Shown here piece after piece: positions 15,610-24,235 of a stretch of DNA of 30,413 nt. The notes under the pieces were generated by a model. That model made no database searches, was not told the DNA's origin, and saw only the letters and a program-made list of their open reading frames with translations. The position numbers and the translations under genes were made by a program. Each line of letters begins with the position of its first letter. The stretch's first letter is position 1. Source of the DNA: DASZTV01 sp036267875 (lineage in GTDB: Bacteria > Actinomycetota > Actinomycetes > JAFAQI01). The stretch is taken from the NCBI GenBank assembly GCA_036267875.1, contig DATAVE010000187.1, positions 1 to 30,413 on the forward strand, given 5' to 3'.

Positions 15610-16386
15610 CTAGGCCGGTTGGATGGTGTCCGATCCGGGCTGGATGCTCCCGCGGGCGACGCTGCCAGACGACGGCGGCGTTCCGACGTCGTGACCGTTG
15701 ACGACCAGATCGACGGCGGGGGCGTTTCCGATGACATAGCCGAGCCCGCCGGCGGCGGTGAAGAGCTTGTGCGATCCGGCCGGCAGGGTGTCCTCGAAGA
15801 GCACCTGCGAGCCGTTGCGGGTAGTGATCTCGAGCCAGGTCGGCGATTCCAGAACGCGGACAACCATGGTTGCCTTGGTCGACGGGATCTCGGCCACGGT
15901 CGTCGGCGGCGGGGTCGCGGGAGTGCTGTCCTGCGGCACCACCGGATTCTGCGACTGCGCAGTGTTCGTGCTCGGCGACTTCTTGCCGCCACCGGAGTTG
16001 CTGAGGATCAGCCCGACGAGCGCGAGGACGCAGACCACCGCCAAGGTGATGCCCATCGCGGCAGTCCAGTTCGGACGACCGCGATGTTGGGTCCGGGCCA
16101 GCAGATCGGTATCGGTGGGCTGCGGCGAGACGCTCGTCGCGACCGGCGGCAACTCTGAGTCATGAGTGGCGTCGAACTCCGCCACGATCGGGCCCGCATC
16201 GAGGCGGAGCACCCGGGCGATGCTTCGCAGGTGGCCGCGCGCGTATACCGCGCCGCCGCACGGCTCGAAGTCGTCGCGCTCGATCGCCGCGATCAGCGAC
16301 GCGCGGATCCGAGTGTCAGCAGCGACATCGTCCAAGGACAGCCCGCAAGCGCGTCGGGCGCTCGACAGGGTTTCGCCGACGGACAC
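15610..16386 (-). CDS. RodZ-like helix-turn-helix membrane protein (DUF4115)
   Basis: A bitopic membrane protein of 258 residues. A cytoplasmic HTH_25 domain (VSVGETLSSARRACGLSLDD at 1-20, then TRIRASLIAAIERDDF) is followed by a transmembrane helix (about 108-129). A Pro/Thr/Ser-rich linker (about 131-170) leads to a C-terminal DUF4115 beta domain (about 172-240) with LESPTWLEI. This is the architecture of RodZ, which links the cell-shape machinery to the membrane. I chose the GTG at 16386 because homologues begin at the xxxGETLxxAR motif. A GTG at 16449 would add 21 residues and overlap the end of ftsK. It is downstream of ftsK and upstream of rimO, probably in one operon. Confidence 0.85.
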   Translation of the reverse strand: MSVGETLSSARRACGLSLDDVAADTRIRASLIAAIERDDFEPCGGAVYARGHLRSIARVLRLDAGPIVAEFDATHDSELPPVATSVSPQPTDTDLLARTQHRGRPNWTAAMGITLAVVCVLALVGLILSNSGGGKKSPSTNTAQSQNPVVPQDSTPATPPPTTVAEIPSTKATMVVRVLESPTWLEITTRNGSQVLFEDTLPAGSHKLFTAAGGLGYVIGNAPAVDLVVNGHDVGTPPSSGSVARGSIQPGSDTIQPA

Positions 16387-16438
16387 GAAAGACCGGCCTT
16401 CGTTGACAGTGGGACGTAGCAGAAAGTCTAGGTCCGGC

Positions 16439-18958
16439 TCAAACCCCACGCAAAGTAGTCAGAATGCTGTCGAGATCGTCCGGCCGAACCAGCACATCAC
16501 GTGCCTTCGACCCCTCGCTCGGGCCCACGACGCCCCTGCTCTCCATCAGGTCCATCAGCCGTCCCGCCTTGGCGAATCCGACACGGAGCTTGCGCTGCAG
16601 CATCGAAGTGGAGCCGAACTGCGTGGTGACCACGAGCTCGATCGCCTGGCACAGCAGGTTGAGGTCGTCTCCGATGTCACCATCGACGTCGCGCTTGGGT
16701 GCGGCGTTCTCCAGGATGTCGTCGCGATAGACCGGCGCCATCTGCTTCTTGCAGTGCGCGACGACGGCCTCGATCTCGGCGTCAGAGACGTAGGCGCCCT
16801 GCAGGCGCATCGGCTTGCTCTCCCCCATAGGCAGGAACAGCGCGTCACCGCCGCCAACCAGCTTCTCGGCACCTGGCTGGTCCAGGATGACGCGGGAGTC
16901 GGTGAGGCTGGCGGTGGCAAACGCCAGCCGGCTCGGAACGTTGGCCTTGATCAGGCCGGTGACGACGTCGACGCTCGGCCGCTGCGTGGCCAGGACGAGG
17001 TGGATGCCTGCCGCGCGCGCCAGCTGGGTGATCCGTACGACGGACTCCTCGACATCGCGCGGCGCCACCATCATCAGGTCGGCAAGCTCGTCGACGATTA
17101 CCAGCAGATACGGGTACGCCGAGTAGGACCGGTCGCTGCCGGGCGGAGGAACCAGCTTCCCGCTACGCACCTTGGTGTTGAAGTCATCGATGTGGCGGAC
17201 CCCGGCCGACTCCATGTCGTCGTAGCGGAGCTCCATCTCGCGCACCACCCAGGCAAGCGCCTCAGCGGCCTTCTTCGGGTTGGTGATGATCGGCGTGATC
17301 AGGTGCGGAATGCCCTGGTAGGTCGAAAGCTCTACGCGCTTCGGGTCGATCAGCACGAGCCGAACCTCGTCCGGGGTCGAGCGGACCAGGATCGACGCAA
17401 TCAGCGAGTTGATGCAGGTGCTCTTGCCTGCGCCGGTCGCACCGGCAATCAGCATGTGCGGCATCTTCGCGAGGTTTGCCGCAATGAACCGACCCTCGAC
17501 GTCCTTTCCGAGCGCGACGACAAGTGGATGGTGGTCCCGCGTCACGACCGGCGAGCGAAGCACGTCACCGAGACTGACCGTCTCGCGGTCGGTGTTCGGG
17601 ATCTCGATGCCGATCGCCGACTTGCCGGGGATGACGTCGATGATCCGAACGTCGGGGCTCTTCACGGCATAGGCGATGTTGCGGAGCAGCGCCTTGATCC
17701 GCTCGACCTTCACGGCCTGGCCGAGCTCGACCTCGTACCTCGTGACGGTCGGTCCTCGACTGAAGCCGACTACCGTCGCGTCGACTGCGAACTCGGAAAG
17801 CACCTGGGTGAGCGCTTCGATCACCGCGTCGTTGACCTTGCTCCGAGCCTTCGGCGCCGTGCCCTCGCGCAGAATGCCGGAGTCCGGCAGTTGGTAGACC
17901 CCGTCACCAAGCTTTAGCTGCGCCGGCTTCGCCGAGGTCGACGCGCGCGACGCGGCGGTCGGCAGCGGACCGGTGACGGCTTCGCTCGCCGGACGGCTGT
18001 CCAGCACGTCTGGCAGCGTGATGACCTGAGTCGGCTCGCCGTCGACCGGCTTGGGCTTGTCTTCGGACAGCACCGGTGAGGCGGCGAACGGCGCGTCCTC
18101 GTCGGTGGATGCCACCGAGGCGTGCCGCTTGTTGCCGCGCTTGAGCGGCTCCGTGACCTGGGTTCCGGCATCGAGGTCGATCACCTCGTGGTCATCCTCG
18201 CCGCGCCGGCGAAGGCCGCGCAGCCGATCAGGCACCGCGTGCAGCGGGGTGCCGGTGACGACCAACATCCCGAAGATCGCGACGAGTCCCAGCAGCGGCA
18301 TGGCGAGGTAGGAAGTGACTGCGGCGGCAAGTGGTGAACCCGCCAGCACCCCCACCAGCCCGCCAGCGGCACGGCGCGCGCCCTCCTTGGAGGGGTCGCC
18401 GTGAGCGAGATCGAGGATGCCGAGCACGCCCGCGGCAGTTGCAATCCAGCCGATGACGACTCTGCCGCGCGGGGTGCCCTCAGGAGCCGGTCGGCGCAGC
18501 AGACGCCAGGCGCCGACGGCTAGCGCGACGGGCAGCAACATCACGCCCGAGCCGATGAGGGTGCGTAGCCCGACAGTCAGATCATGACCGGCAGGACCCG
18601 CGGCATCTGCCCAGGCGCCAACGGCGACCACAAGTGCGATCGCAAGCGCCGCCAGGCCGGCACCGTCACGGCGATGCGCCGAGTCGAGGTCTCGAGCGCC
18701 GCCACCCACACTTCGGGCGGTCCCGCCGACTCCGCGAGCAACGAGCATCCAGATGCCGGCAAGGAGGCGGCCGATCGCGCGAAACAGCCTGACGGTCAGC
18801 CCGGGCTGCGCCGGCCTGCGAGCTGGCCTACGAGCCGGAGCCCTGTGAGAACCGCGCCCAGGGGCGCGACGCGCAGTCGACGGACGCGAGCGGGTGGAGC
18901 TTGCGGGCTTGCGCGCAGCGGAACCCGAGCGCGGGCGCGCTGGCGCCTTGGTAGCCAT
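16439..18958 (-). CDS. ftsK: DNA translocase FtsK/SpoIIIE
   Basis: Septum-anchored motor that pumps chromosome ends into daughter cells. The 839-residue protein begins with a very basic Arg/Ala/Pro-rich tail (1-55), then about four transmembrane helices between 98 and 240. An acidic/low-complexity linker (about 250-345) follows. The motor has Walker A GATGAGKS at 506-513, Walker B LLVIVDELADL and LVLATQRPSVDVVTG. The C-terminal winged-helix gamma domain (RKLRVGFAKAGRLMDLMESRGVVGP, split here as motif RVGFAKAGRLMDLME) reads KOPS sequences. The ATG at 18958 is preceded by a complete-looking promoter with a 6-nt spacing, so it probably starts the ftsK-to-clgR unit as a leaderless mRNA. Confidence 0.97.
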   Translation of the reverse strand: MATKAPARPRSGSAARKPASSTRSRPSTARRAPGRGSHRAPARRPARRPAQPGLTVRLFRAIGRLLAGIWMLVARGVGGTARSVGGGARDLDSAHRRDGAGLAALAIALVVAVGAWADAAGPAGHDLTVGLRTLIGSGVMLLPVALAVGAWRLLRRPAPEGTPRGRVVIGWIATAAGVLGILDLAHGDPSKEGARRAAGGLVGVLAGSPLAAAVTSYLAMPLLGLVAIFGMLVVTGTPLHAVPDRLRGLRRRGEDDHEVIDLDAGTQVTEPLKRGNKRHASVASTDEDAPFAASPVLSEDKPKPVDGEPTQVITLPDVLDSRPASEAVTGPLPTAASRASTSAKPAQLKLGDGVYQLPDSGILREGTAPKARSKVNDAVIEALTQVLSEFAVDATVVGFSRGPTVTRYEVELGQAVKVERIKALLRNIAYAVKSPDVRIIDVIPGKSAIGIEIPNTDRETVSLGDVLRSPVVTRDHHPLVVALGKDVEGRFIAANLAKMPHMLIAGATGAGKSTCINSLIASILVRSTPDEVRLVLIDPKRVELSTYQGIPHLITPIITNPKKAAEALAWVVREMELRYDDMESAGVRHIDDFNTKVRSGKLVPPPGSDRSYSAYPYLLVIVDELADLMMVAPRDVEESVVRITQLARAAGIHLVLATQRPSVDVVTGLIKANVPSRLAFATASLTDSRVILDQPGAEKLVGGGDALFLPMGESKPMRLQGAYVSDAEIEAVVAHCKKQMAPVYRDDILENAAPKRDVDGDIGDDLNLLCQAIELVVTTQFGSTSMLQRKLRVGFAKAGRLMDLMESRGVVGPSEGSKARDVLVRPDDLDSILTTLRGV

Positions 18959-18964
18959 CCGCCG

Positions 18965-18992
18965 ACAATAACCCCTGCGTCACACACGTCAC
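18965..18992 (-). promoter_or_regulatory. Putative leaderless promoter of ftsK (GTGACG-N16-TATTGT)
   Basis: A -35-like GTGACG (18992-18987) is 16 nt from TATTGT (18970-18965), which is 6 nt before the ftsK ATG. A second CGTCAC copy at 18978-18983 makes a short direct repeat. The same GTGACG-N16-TANNNT-N6 pattern is found at 23891-23918. Confidence 0.55.
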
Positions 18993-19022
18993 ATGAGCCA
19001 CGCGGGTGCGCAAATCCGGCGT

Positions 19023-20711
19023 CTAGACCTCCAAAACCACCGGGATGATCATCGGACGGCGGCGGTAGGTGTCACTGACCCACTTGCCGACCACCCGGCG
19101 TACCCGCTGCTGCAGCTCGTGGCGGTCGGTTGCGCCCTCTCGACCGGCGGATGCCAGCGACTCCTCGACGAGCGGCACGACGCCATCGAAGGCCGCAGGA
19201 TCCTCTGAGAATCCGCGGGCGAAGATCTCTGCCGGTGCGGCGACCTTGCCGGTCACCGAGTCGACGACGACGACGATCGTGACGAAGCCGTCGCCGCCCA
19301 GGACCAGCCGATCCTTCAGAGACTGCTCGCCGACGTCGCCGACGCCACGACCATCGACGTAGACGTAGCCGGCTGGGATCGCGCCGACGATCGAGGCACG
19401 GCCGTCGACAAGATCGACGACGACGCCATCCTCGGCGAGTACGACGTTGGAGCGGGGTACGCCACTGGCGACGGCAAGCTCGGCGTGCGCCCGAAGATGC
19501 CGCCACTCGCCGTGGATCGGCATGACGTTGGACGGCCGGGTCATGTTCAACACGTAGAGCAGCTCGCCCGCCGGGGCGTGGCCGGAGACGTGCACCATCG
19601 CCGTCTCCTTCGAGATGACGTGGGCGCCTAGCCGGTTGAGGCCGTTGATCACCCGGAAGACGGCGCTTTCGTTGCCGGGCACGAGTGAGGAAGCGAGTAC
19701 GACGGTGTCGCCCTCTTCGATTCGGATCTGCTGGTGGTCGCGGTTGGCCATCCGGGACAACGCCGACATCGGCTCGCCCTGCGAGCCGGTCGAGATGAGC
19801 AGTACCTGCTCCGGCGGCAGCTCGTCGATCTCCTTCATGTCCGCGATCAGACCGGGCGGGACCTCGAGGTAGCCAAGGTCGCGCGCAATCCCCATGTTGC
19901 GAACCATCGAGCGGCCGATGAATGCCACTCTCCGGTGATGCGCGGCGGCGGCATCGAGTACCTGCTGAACCCGATGCACGTGTGAGGCGAAGCAGGCGAC
20001 GATGATCCGTCGCTTCGCGCCGCGGAACACATCATCGAGGACCGGGCCGATCTCCCGCTCTGCGGTGACGAAGCCTGGTACCTCGGCGTTGGTCGAGTCG
20101 CTCATCAGCAGGTCGACGCCCTCGGCGCCGAGCCGTGCCCACCCGCCGAGGTCGGTGATGCGGCCATCGAGTGGCAGCTGGTCCATCTTGAAGTCGCCGG
20201 TGTGCAGGACTGTCCCGGCAGCCGTGCGGATCGCGACGCCGAGCGCGTCGGGGATCGAGTGGTTAACCGCGAAGAACTCGCACTCGAACGGACCGAGCCG
20301 CTCGGTCTGGCCCTCACGCACCTCGAGTGTCAGCGGGTCGATGCGGTGCTCACGAAGCTTGCCTTCGACGAGGGCCAGGGTCAGCCGGGAGCCGATCAGC
20401 GGCACGTCCGGCTTCTCGCGAAGCAGGTACGGCACAGCACCGATGTGGTCCTCGTGACCATGGGTCAACACGATGGCGTCGAGGTCGTCCCACCGGTCGC
20501 GCAGATAGGAGAAGTCCGGGAGGATCAGGTCGATCCCGGGCTGCTCGGTCTCCGGGAACAGCACGCCGCAGTCGACGACCAATAGCCGCCCGGCATGCTC
20601 GAAGACGGTCATGTTGCGACCGATCTCGCCGATCCCACCGAGGGCGACGATGCGCAGCCCGTGGTCGGCGAGCGGTGGCGGCGGACCTAGCTGCGGATGC
20701 GGGTGCGACAA
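19023..20711 (-). CDS. rnj: Ribonuclease J
   Basis: Metallo-beta-lactamase/beta-CASP ribonuclease with 5'-exo and endonuclease activity on mRNA and rRNA. The 562-residue protein has the metal motif HGHEDHIGA at 84-92, VNHSIPDA, HTGDFKMD and the beta-CASP motif SGHAPAGELLYVLNMTRPSN with MPIHGEWRH. The C-terminal RNase J domain ends in RRRPMIIPVVLEV. The TTG at 20711 lies 5 nt after the dapA stop; family similarity (LRIVALGGIGEIGRNMTVFE) starts about 20 residues in, so a small shift of the start is possible. Its neighbour dapA is the usual one in actinobacteria. Confidence 0.96.
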   Translation of the reverse strand: MSHPHPQLGPPPPLADHGLRIVALGGIGEIGRNMTVFEHAGRLLVVDCGVLFPETEQPGIDLILPDFSYLRDRWDDLDAIVLTHGHEDHIGAVPYLLREKPDVPLIGSRLTLALVEGKLREHRIDPLTLEVREGQTERLGPFECEFFAVNHSIPDALGVAIRTAAGTVLHTGDFKMDQLPLDGRITDLGGWARLGAEGVDLLMSDSTNAEVPGFVTAEREIGPVLDDVFRGAKRRIIVACFASHVHRVQQVLDAAAAHHRRVAFIGRSMVRNMGIARDLGYLEVPPGLIADMKEIDELPPEQVLLISTGSQGEPMSALSRMANRDHQQIRIEEGDTVVLASSLVPGNESAVFRVINGLNRLGAHVISKETAMVHVSGHAPAGELLYVLNMTRPSNVMPIHGEWRHLRAHAELAVASGVPRSNVVLAEDGVVVDLVDGRASIVGAIPAGYVYVDGRGVGDVGEQSLKDRLVLGGDGFVTIVVVVDSVTGKVAAPAEIFARGFSEDPAAFDGVVPLVEESLASAGREGATDRHELQQRVRRVVGKWVSDTYRRRPMIIPVVLEV

Positions 20712-20716
20712 GGTGG

Positions 20717-21604
20717 TCAGAGGTCCAGACCGGCGGCGCGCAGGTCGGACCGCAGCAGCTCGACCTGCTCAGGTGTTGCGTCGATGAGTGGCTGTCGCGT
20801 CGTACGGTTCGCCAGCACGCCGAGCAGCTCGAGCGCGGCTTTGGCCATGATCGCCCCCTGGGTACGGGTCATGATCCCGAGAATCGCGGGCCAGACCTCC
20901 GCGTTGAGTCGCCTTGCCTCGGAGAGGTCGCCTCGCCCGACGGCTGCAACAAGTGCGACAAGCTGCGGGCTACAGACATGCGACGCGACGCTGACCATGC
21001 CGACAGCTCCGACCGCCAGCAGCGGGAGGTTGAGCACGTCGTCACCTGAGTAGTAGGCGAGGTCCGTCTTGGCGATGACCTCGGTCGAGGCAGGCAGGTC
21101 ACCCTTCGCGTCCTTCACCGCGACGACACGGGGATGCTCGGCGAGCCGCAGGATCGTCTCGGTCGCGATCGGCACGCCACTGCGGCCGGGGATGTCGTAA
21201 AGCATCGACGGCAGCTCGGTCGCGTCGGCCACCGTCGTGAAGTGGGCGAGCAGGCCGGCCTGCGGAGGCTTCGAGTAATAAGGCGTGACCACCAAGACGG
21301 CCGCCGCACCGGCCTTCTCGGCGTGGCGCGCAAGCTCGACGGTGTGTGCGGTGTCGTTGGTGCCGACGCCGGCGACGATGTGCGCACGATCGCCGACCGC
21401 CTCGACGACGGCCCGCAGCAGCCGATCCTGCTCCTCGTCCGAGGTGGTGGGCGACTCCCCCGTCGTACCGCTGATTACCAGACCGTCGTTGCCGGCATCG
21501 ACCAGGTTGGTGGCCAGGCGCGCAGCGGCATCGAGATCCAGCGCGCCGTCGGCCGTGAACGGGGTGACCATCGCGGTCAGGAGGGTGCCGAACGGGGCCG
21601 TCAT
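20717..21604 (-). CDS. dapA: 4-hydroxy-tetrahydrodipicolinate synthase DapA
   Basis: Condenses pyruvate and aspartate-semialdehyde, the first committed step to diaminopimelate and lysine. The 295-residue TIM barrel has the catalytic Lys164 (VVAVKDAKGD), Y136 in LYDIPGRSG, T47/T48 in ISGTTGES and VTPYYSKPP near 107-114. The ATG at 21604 overlaps the folA stop as ATGA. An upstream extension to 21703 lies inside folA and lacks similarity. DapB, the next enzyme, is encoded separately at 25645-26376. Confidence 0.97.
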   Translation of the reverse strand: MTAPFGTLLTAMVTPFTADGALDLDAAARLATNLVDAGNDGLVISGTTGESPTTSDEEQDRLLRAVVEAVGDRAHIVAGVGTNDTAHTVELARHAEKAGAAAVLVVTPYYSKPPQAGLLAHFTTVADATELPSMLYDIPGRSGVPIATETILRLAEHPRVVAVKDAKGDLPASTEVIAKTDLAYYSGDDVLNLPLLAVGAVGMVSVASHVCSPQLVALVAAVGRGDLSEARRLNAEVWPAILGIMTRTQGAIMAKAALELLGVLANRTTRQPLIDATPEQVELLRSDLRAAGLDL

Positions 21605-22101
21605 GCCGTTGACGGTATCGCGGCGGCTCGTTCGTACGTCGTGCATTTGAAGCGTAGGCCGGTCGTCGAGGTCCGCCAATCCCCGTCGATGGTCAGCTGC
21701 CACTCGGCATCGAGCACGGGCGCGCGCACATCGCCGTCACACGACAGCTCGACGTAGGTCACCTCGACGCGGTCAGCAAGCGGTAGAGCGGCGGCGTAGA
21801 CAGCGGCGCCGCCGATCACCCATAGGTCCCCGGAGGCCAGGTCCCTCGCTGTCTGCATCGAGTCGACTCGCTCGGCGCCGTCGGCCCTCCACTGCGCGTC
21901 GGAAGTCAGGACGACGTTGCGTCGCCCGGGTAGCGGACGCACTGCGGCCGGTAGCGACTCCCACGTCAGCCGACCCATCAGCACGGTTGCGCCGATGGTC
22001 AGCTCCTTGAAGCGCGCCTGGTCTTCGGGTAGCCGCCACGGGATTCCGCCCGCATTGCCGATCACCCCGCCGTCGGCCTGCGCCCAGATCAGCCCGATCA
22101 A
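21601..22101 (-). CDS. folA: Dihydrofolate reductase
   Basis: Reduces dihydrofolate to tetrahydrofolate with NADPH. With the TTG at 22101 the protein is 166 residues and reads LIGLIWAQADGGVIGNAGG at its start, very like mycobacterial DHFR (MVGLIWAQ...). IPWRLPEDQARFKEL (20-34) places the catalytic Asp at D27, and VIGGAAVYAAALP is the cofactor motif. The TTG overlaps the thyA stop as TTGA. The frame is open upstream to 22599, but that stretch is inside thyA. ThyA produces the dihydrofolate that this enzyme recycles, and the overlap should keep their amounts linked. Confidence 0.95.
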   Translation of the reverse strand: MIGLIWAQADGGVIGNAGGIPWRLPEDQARFKELTIGATVLMGRLTWESLPAAVRPLPGRRNVVLTSDAQWRADGAERVDSMQTARDLASGDLWVIGGAAVYAAALPLADRVEVTYVELSCDGDVRAPVLDAEWQLTIDGDWRTSTTGLRFKCTTYERAAAIPSTA

Positions 22102-22895
22102 ACGGCGACGGGGGCGCTGATGGCGGGGTGATGCTCGTAGCCGACGACCTCGAGGTCTTCGTAGGTGTAGTCGAACAGCGACGGCGCACGTCGTACCTCG
22201 AGCGCGGGGAACGCCAACGCGGTGCGAGACAGCTGCTCGGTGACCTGCTCGTGGTGGTTGTCGTAGATGTGGCAGTCGCCACCGGTCCACACCAGATCCC
22301 CGACGGTCAGGTCCGACTGCTGCGCGATGAGATGGACGAGCAACGCGTAGCTGGCAATGTTGAAGGGCACGCCGAGGAACAGGTCTGCGCTGCGCTGATA
22401 GATCTGCAGCGAGAGCCGCCCGTCTGCGACGTAGAACTGGAACATGGCATGGCATGGCGGCAACGCCATCTCGGCGATCAGCCCGACGTTCCACGCCGAC
22501 ACGATCATCCGACGTGAGTCGGGGTCGCGCTTCAGCGTTTCGAGGACCTGGCTGATCTGGTCGATCGCTCCGCCGTCGGGCGTCGGCCACGACCGCCACT
22601 GCACGCCATAGACCGGACCGAGATCGCCGTTGGCGTCAGCCCACTCGTCCCAGATCGTGACGCCGTTCTCTTGCAACCATTTGACGTTGCCCTCACCGCG
22701 GAGGAACCACAGCAGCTCGATCGCGATCGACTTGAAGTGCACCCGCTTCGTCGTAATGAGCGGGAAGCCCGCCGAGAGGTCGTAGCGAAGCTGGTGACCG
22801 AACACGCTGCGCGTGCCGGTCCCGGTGCGGTCGGACTTGTGCGTGCCAGTCGCGAGAACGTGCCGAAGCAAGTCCTCGTACTGGGTGTCCGGCAT
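22098..22895 (-). CDS. thyA: Thymidylate synthase ThyA
   Basis: Methylates dUMP to dTMP using methylenetetrahydrofolate. The 265-residue protein is almost the length of E. coli ThyA. It has R23 (SDRTGTGT), the catalytic C148 in MALPPCHAMFQFYV, the QRSADLFLGVPFNIASYA dUMP/folate region and the HIYDNHHEQV motif. The open frame upstream to 23174 crosses the DoxX gene and has no similarity. The ATG at 22895 has TAACGT 7 nt upstream. Actinobacteria may use ThyX instead of or beside ThyA; no thyX is in this window. Confidence 0.97.
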   Translation of the reverse strand: MPDTQYEDLLRHVLATGTHKSDRTGTGTRSVFGHQLRYDLSAGFPLITTKRVHFKSIAIELLWFLRGEGNVKWLQENGVTIWDEWADANGDLGPVYGVQWRSWPTPDGGAIDQISQVLETLKRDPDSRRMIVSAWNVGLIAEMALPPCHAMFQFYVADGRLSLQIYQRSADLFLGVPFNIASYALLVHLIAQQSDLTVGDLVWTGGDCHIYDNHHEQVTEQLSRTALAFPALEVRRAPSLFDYTYEDLEVVGYEHHPAISAPVAV

Positions 22896-22902
22896 GGCGA
22901 AA

Positions 22903-22908
22903 ACGTTA
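22903..22908 (-). promoter_or_regulatory. Putative -10 box (TAACGT) for leaderless thyA
   Basis: TAACGT fits TANNNT and stands exactly 7 nt before the thyA ATG, in the 32-nt gap to the divergent DoxX gene. No clear -35 is visible. Confidence 0.45.
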
Positions 22909-22927
22909 CCTCGGCGCTGCGACGGGA

Positions 22928-23482
22928 ATGACGTACGACATGAACACTGGACGCCTCGCGGCACGACTCGTGATCGGCGGTCTGTTCGTCGGCCATGGCC
23001 TGCAGAAGCTGGAGGGTGCCTTCGACGGCCCGGGCATCGATGACACCGCCAAGATGATGGACGAGATCGGCATGAAACCCGGTTTGCCGAATGCCTACGC
23101 CGCCGCTCTGACCGAGACAGCCGGAGGCGCGATGCTCGTGCTGGGCGCCGCGACCCCGCTCGCCGCTGCATCACTGATCGGAACGATGATCACCGCGATC
23201 CGGACGGTTCACGGCAAGAACGGGCCGTGGATCACCAACCGTGGCTGGGAGTACAACGCCGTCCTGATCGCGGCACTGCTTGCAATCGTCGATGGCGGGC
23301 CCGGCCCGATCTCGATCGACGCGATCCGTCGCAAGTCGCATCGCGGGCCGCTCGCGATGATCGGGGCGCTTGGGCTAGGCGCTGCCGCCTCGACGCTCGT
23401 CGTCGAGCTGGGCCGTGCCGGTACCCCGCAGCACATCGACCTCACCAGCTACGAGCCGAAGCACGCGACTACCGCGTCCTGA
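22928..23482 (+). CDS. DoxX-family membrane protein
   Basis: A 184-residue membrane protein. LAARLVIGGLFVGHGLQKL (9-27) is the first helix with the conserved G-HG-QK pattern of DoxX proteins. A second helix lies in the TETAGGAMLVLGAATPLAAASLIGTMITAI region and a third in WEYNAVLIAALLAIVDGGPG. A further hydrophobic segment (about 142-157) precedes a hydrophilic tail. Some DoxX proteins take part in redox or membrane-stress complexes; the role here is not known. An inner ATG at 22940 is an equally good start. It is divergent from thyA and convergent with the metallopeptidase gene. Confidence 0.85.
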   Translation: MTYDMNTGRLAARLVIGGLFVGHGLQKLEGAFDGPGIDDTAKMMDEIGMKPGLPNAYAAALTETAGGAMLVLGAATPLAAASLIGTMITAIRTVHGKNGPWITNRGWEYNAVLIAALLAIVDGGPGPISIDAIRRKSHRGPLAMIGALGLGAAASTLVVELGRAGTPQHIDLTSYEPKHATTAS

Positions 23483-23493
23483 CCTTTGGGCTG

Positions 23494-23838
23494 CTAGGCC
23501 CAGCCAAGCTCGTGCAGCCGCGCATCACCGATCCCGAAATGGTGGGCGACCTCGTGAACGACGGTGATCCGGACCTGCCGGACGACGTCGTCGAGTGTCT
23601 GGCAACGCCGGAGGATCGGAAGGCGGTAGATCGTGATCCGATCCGGCATGACCCCGGCGTACTGCGTCGTACGTTGCGTCAGCGGAATGCCGTGGTAGAG
23701 GCCGAGCAGGTTGGGCGAGGCGCCGAGGTCCTCGACAGCGATCGCAATGTTGCTCATCTCGCGACGGAGCCCGGCCGGAATGCCATCTAGTGCCAGCTCG
23801 ACGAGTTTGCCGAAGGTGTCCTCGTCGACATCGATCAC
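23494..23838 (-). CDS. Small zinc metallopeptidase (zincin-like, PF06262 type)
   Basis: A 114-residue protein carrying HEVAHHFGIGDARLHELGW (95-113), the HExxH zinc motif with a downstream acidic/His-rich helix typical of the short 'metallopeptidase family' found throughout actinobacteria. The middle has VMPDRITIYRLPIL (63-76), usual in this family. The GTG at 23838 gives the family length (VIDVDEDTF...), and CACAAT lies 6 nt before it. The frame stays open to 24300 antisense to the methyltransferase relic, without similarity. The substrate is unknown. Confidence 0.88.
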   Translation of the reverse strand: MIDVDEDTFGKLVELALDGIPAGLRREMSNIAIAVEDLGASPNLLGLYHGIPLTQRTTQYAGVMPDRITIYRLPILRRCQTLDDVVRQVRITVVHEVAHHFGIGDARLHELGWA

Positions 23839-23844
23839 GCTTCG

Positions 23845-23850
23845 ATTGTG
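23845..23850 (-). promoter_or_regulatory. Putative -10 box (CACAAT) for the metallopeptidase
   Basis: CACAAT with a 6-nt gap to GTG, identical in hexamer and spacing to the candidate at lhr. No -35 is visible. Confidence 0.35.
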
Positions 23851-23890
23851 AGGCCGCGATCGGCTCGCGCATCGTTCAGCGATTGCGCTG

Positions 23891-23918
23891 GTGACGAACA
23901 TCTCCGGGGCGCTAAGGT
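23891..23918 (+). promoter_or_regulatory. Relic promoter of the methyltransferase pseudogene
   Basis: GTGACG (23891-23896), 16 nt, TAAGGT (23913-23918), then 6 nt to ACG at 23925. This is the same arrangement as the ftsK promoter, but the start codon position holds ACG. Confidence 0.5.
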
Positions 23919-23924
23919 GCGCGC

Positions 23925-24193
23925 ACGTCGGACCCCACCTACGTCTACGACCAGGGCTGGGAGCAGGAACGCGAGCGACTTGCCGGTATCGAGGCGATCT
24001 GGGACACCGGCGCGCAAACTCTGCTGGCGGCTCCGTTGTCAGCTGGCTGGCGGACCGGGTCGCGCCGAGCGGCCACGTCCTAGCCGTCGACCTCGACACT
24101 CGTTTCGTCGAGCCGCTGCGATCGGGCGACCACGAGGGCACCTGGCGCGTCATCACGCCGACCCTCGTCGCCGCCGTCGGCCACAAGCCGTAG
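23925..24193 (+). pseudogene. Decayed SAM-dependent methyltransferase
   Basis: Pieces of one class I methyltransferase appear in two frames. Frame one starts at an ACG codon (TSDPTYVYDQGWEQERERLA, then GIEAIWDTGAQTLL) and stops at 24081. The following part is in another frame from about 24026: GGSVVSWLADRVAPSGHVLA, VDLDTRFVEPL, then TWRVITPTLVAAVGHKP to a TAG at 24193. Intact relatives, as I recall them, have a GWRCLEVGAG-like SAM-binding stretch before GGSV and more than 100 residues between DTRFLEPL and the ITPTLVAAWG-type end. Both are missing. The reading frame shift, the two deletions and the absent start codon make an active enzyme very unlikely. Confidence 0.8.
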
Positions 24194-24235
24194 CACCGCT
24201 GGACCTGACCGCCACGCAGTGCTGGACTTCGCCTC

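Noticed and set aside
16166..17917. 583-codon plus-strand frame opposite the ftsK motor and rodZ-like genes
   Set aside because: Antisense shadow of conserved ftsK sequence; Arg/Asp/Val-rich composition without motifs.
22896..23174. N-terminal extension of thyA
   Set aside because: Arg-rich antisense of the DoxX gene; ThyA begins at 22895 with the standard length.
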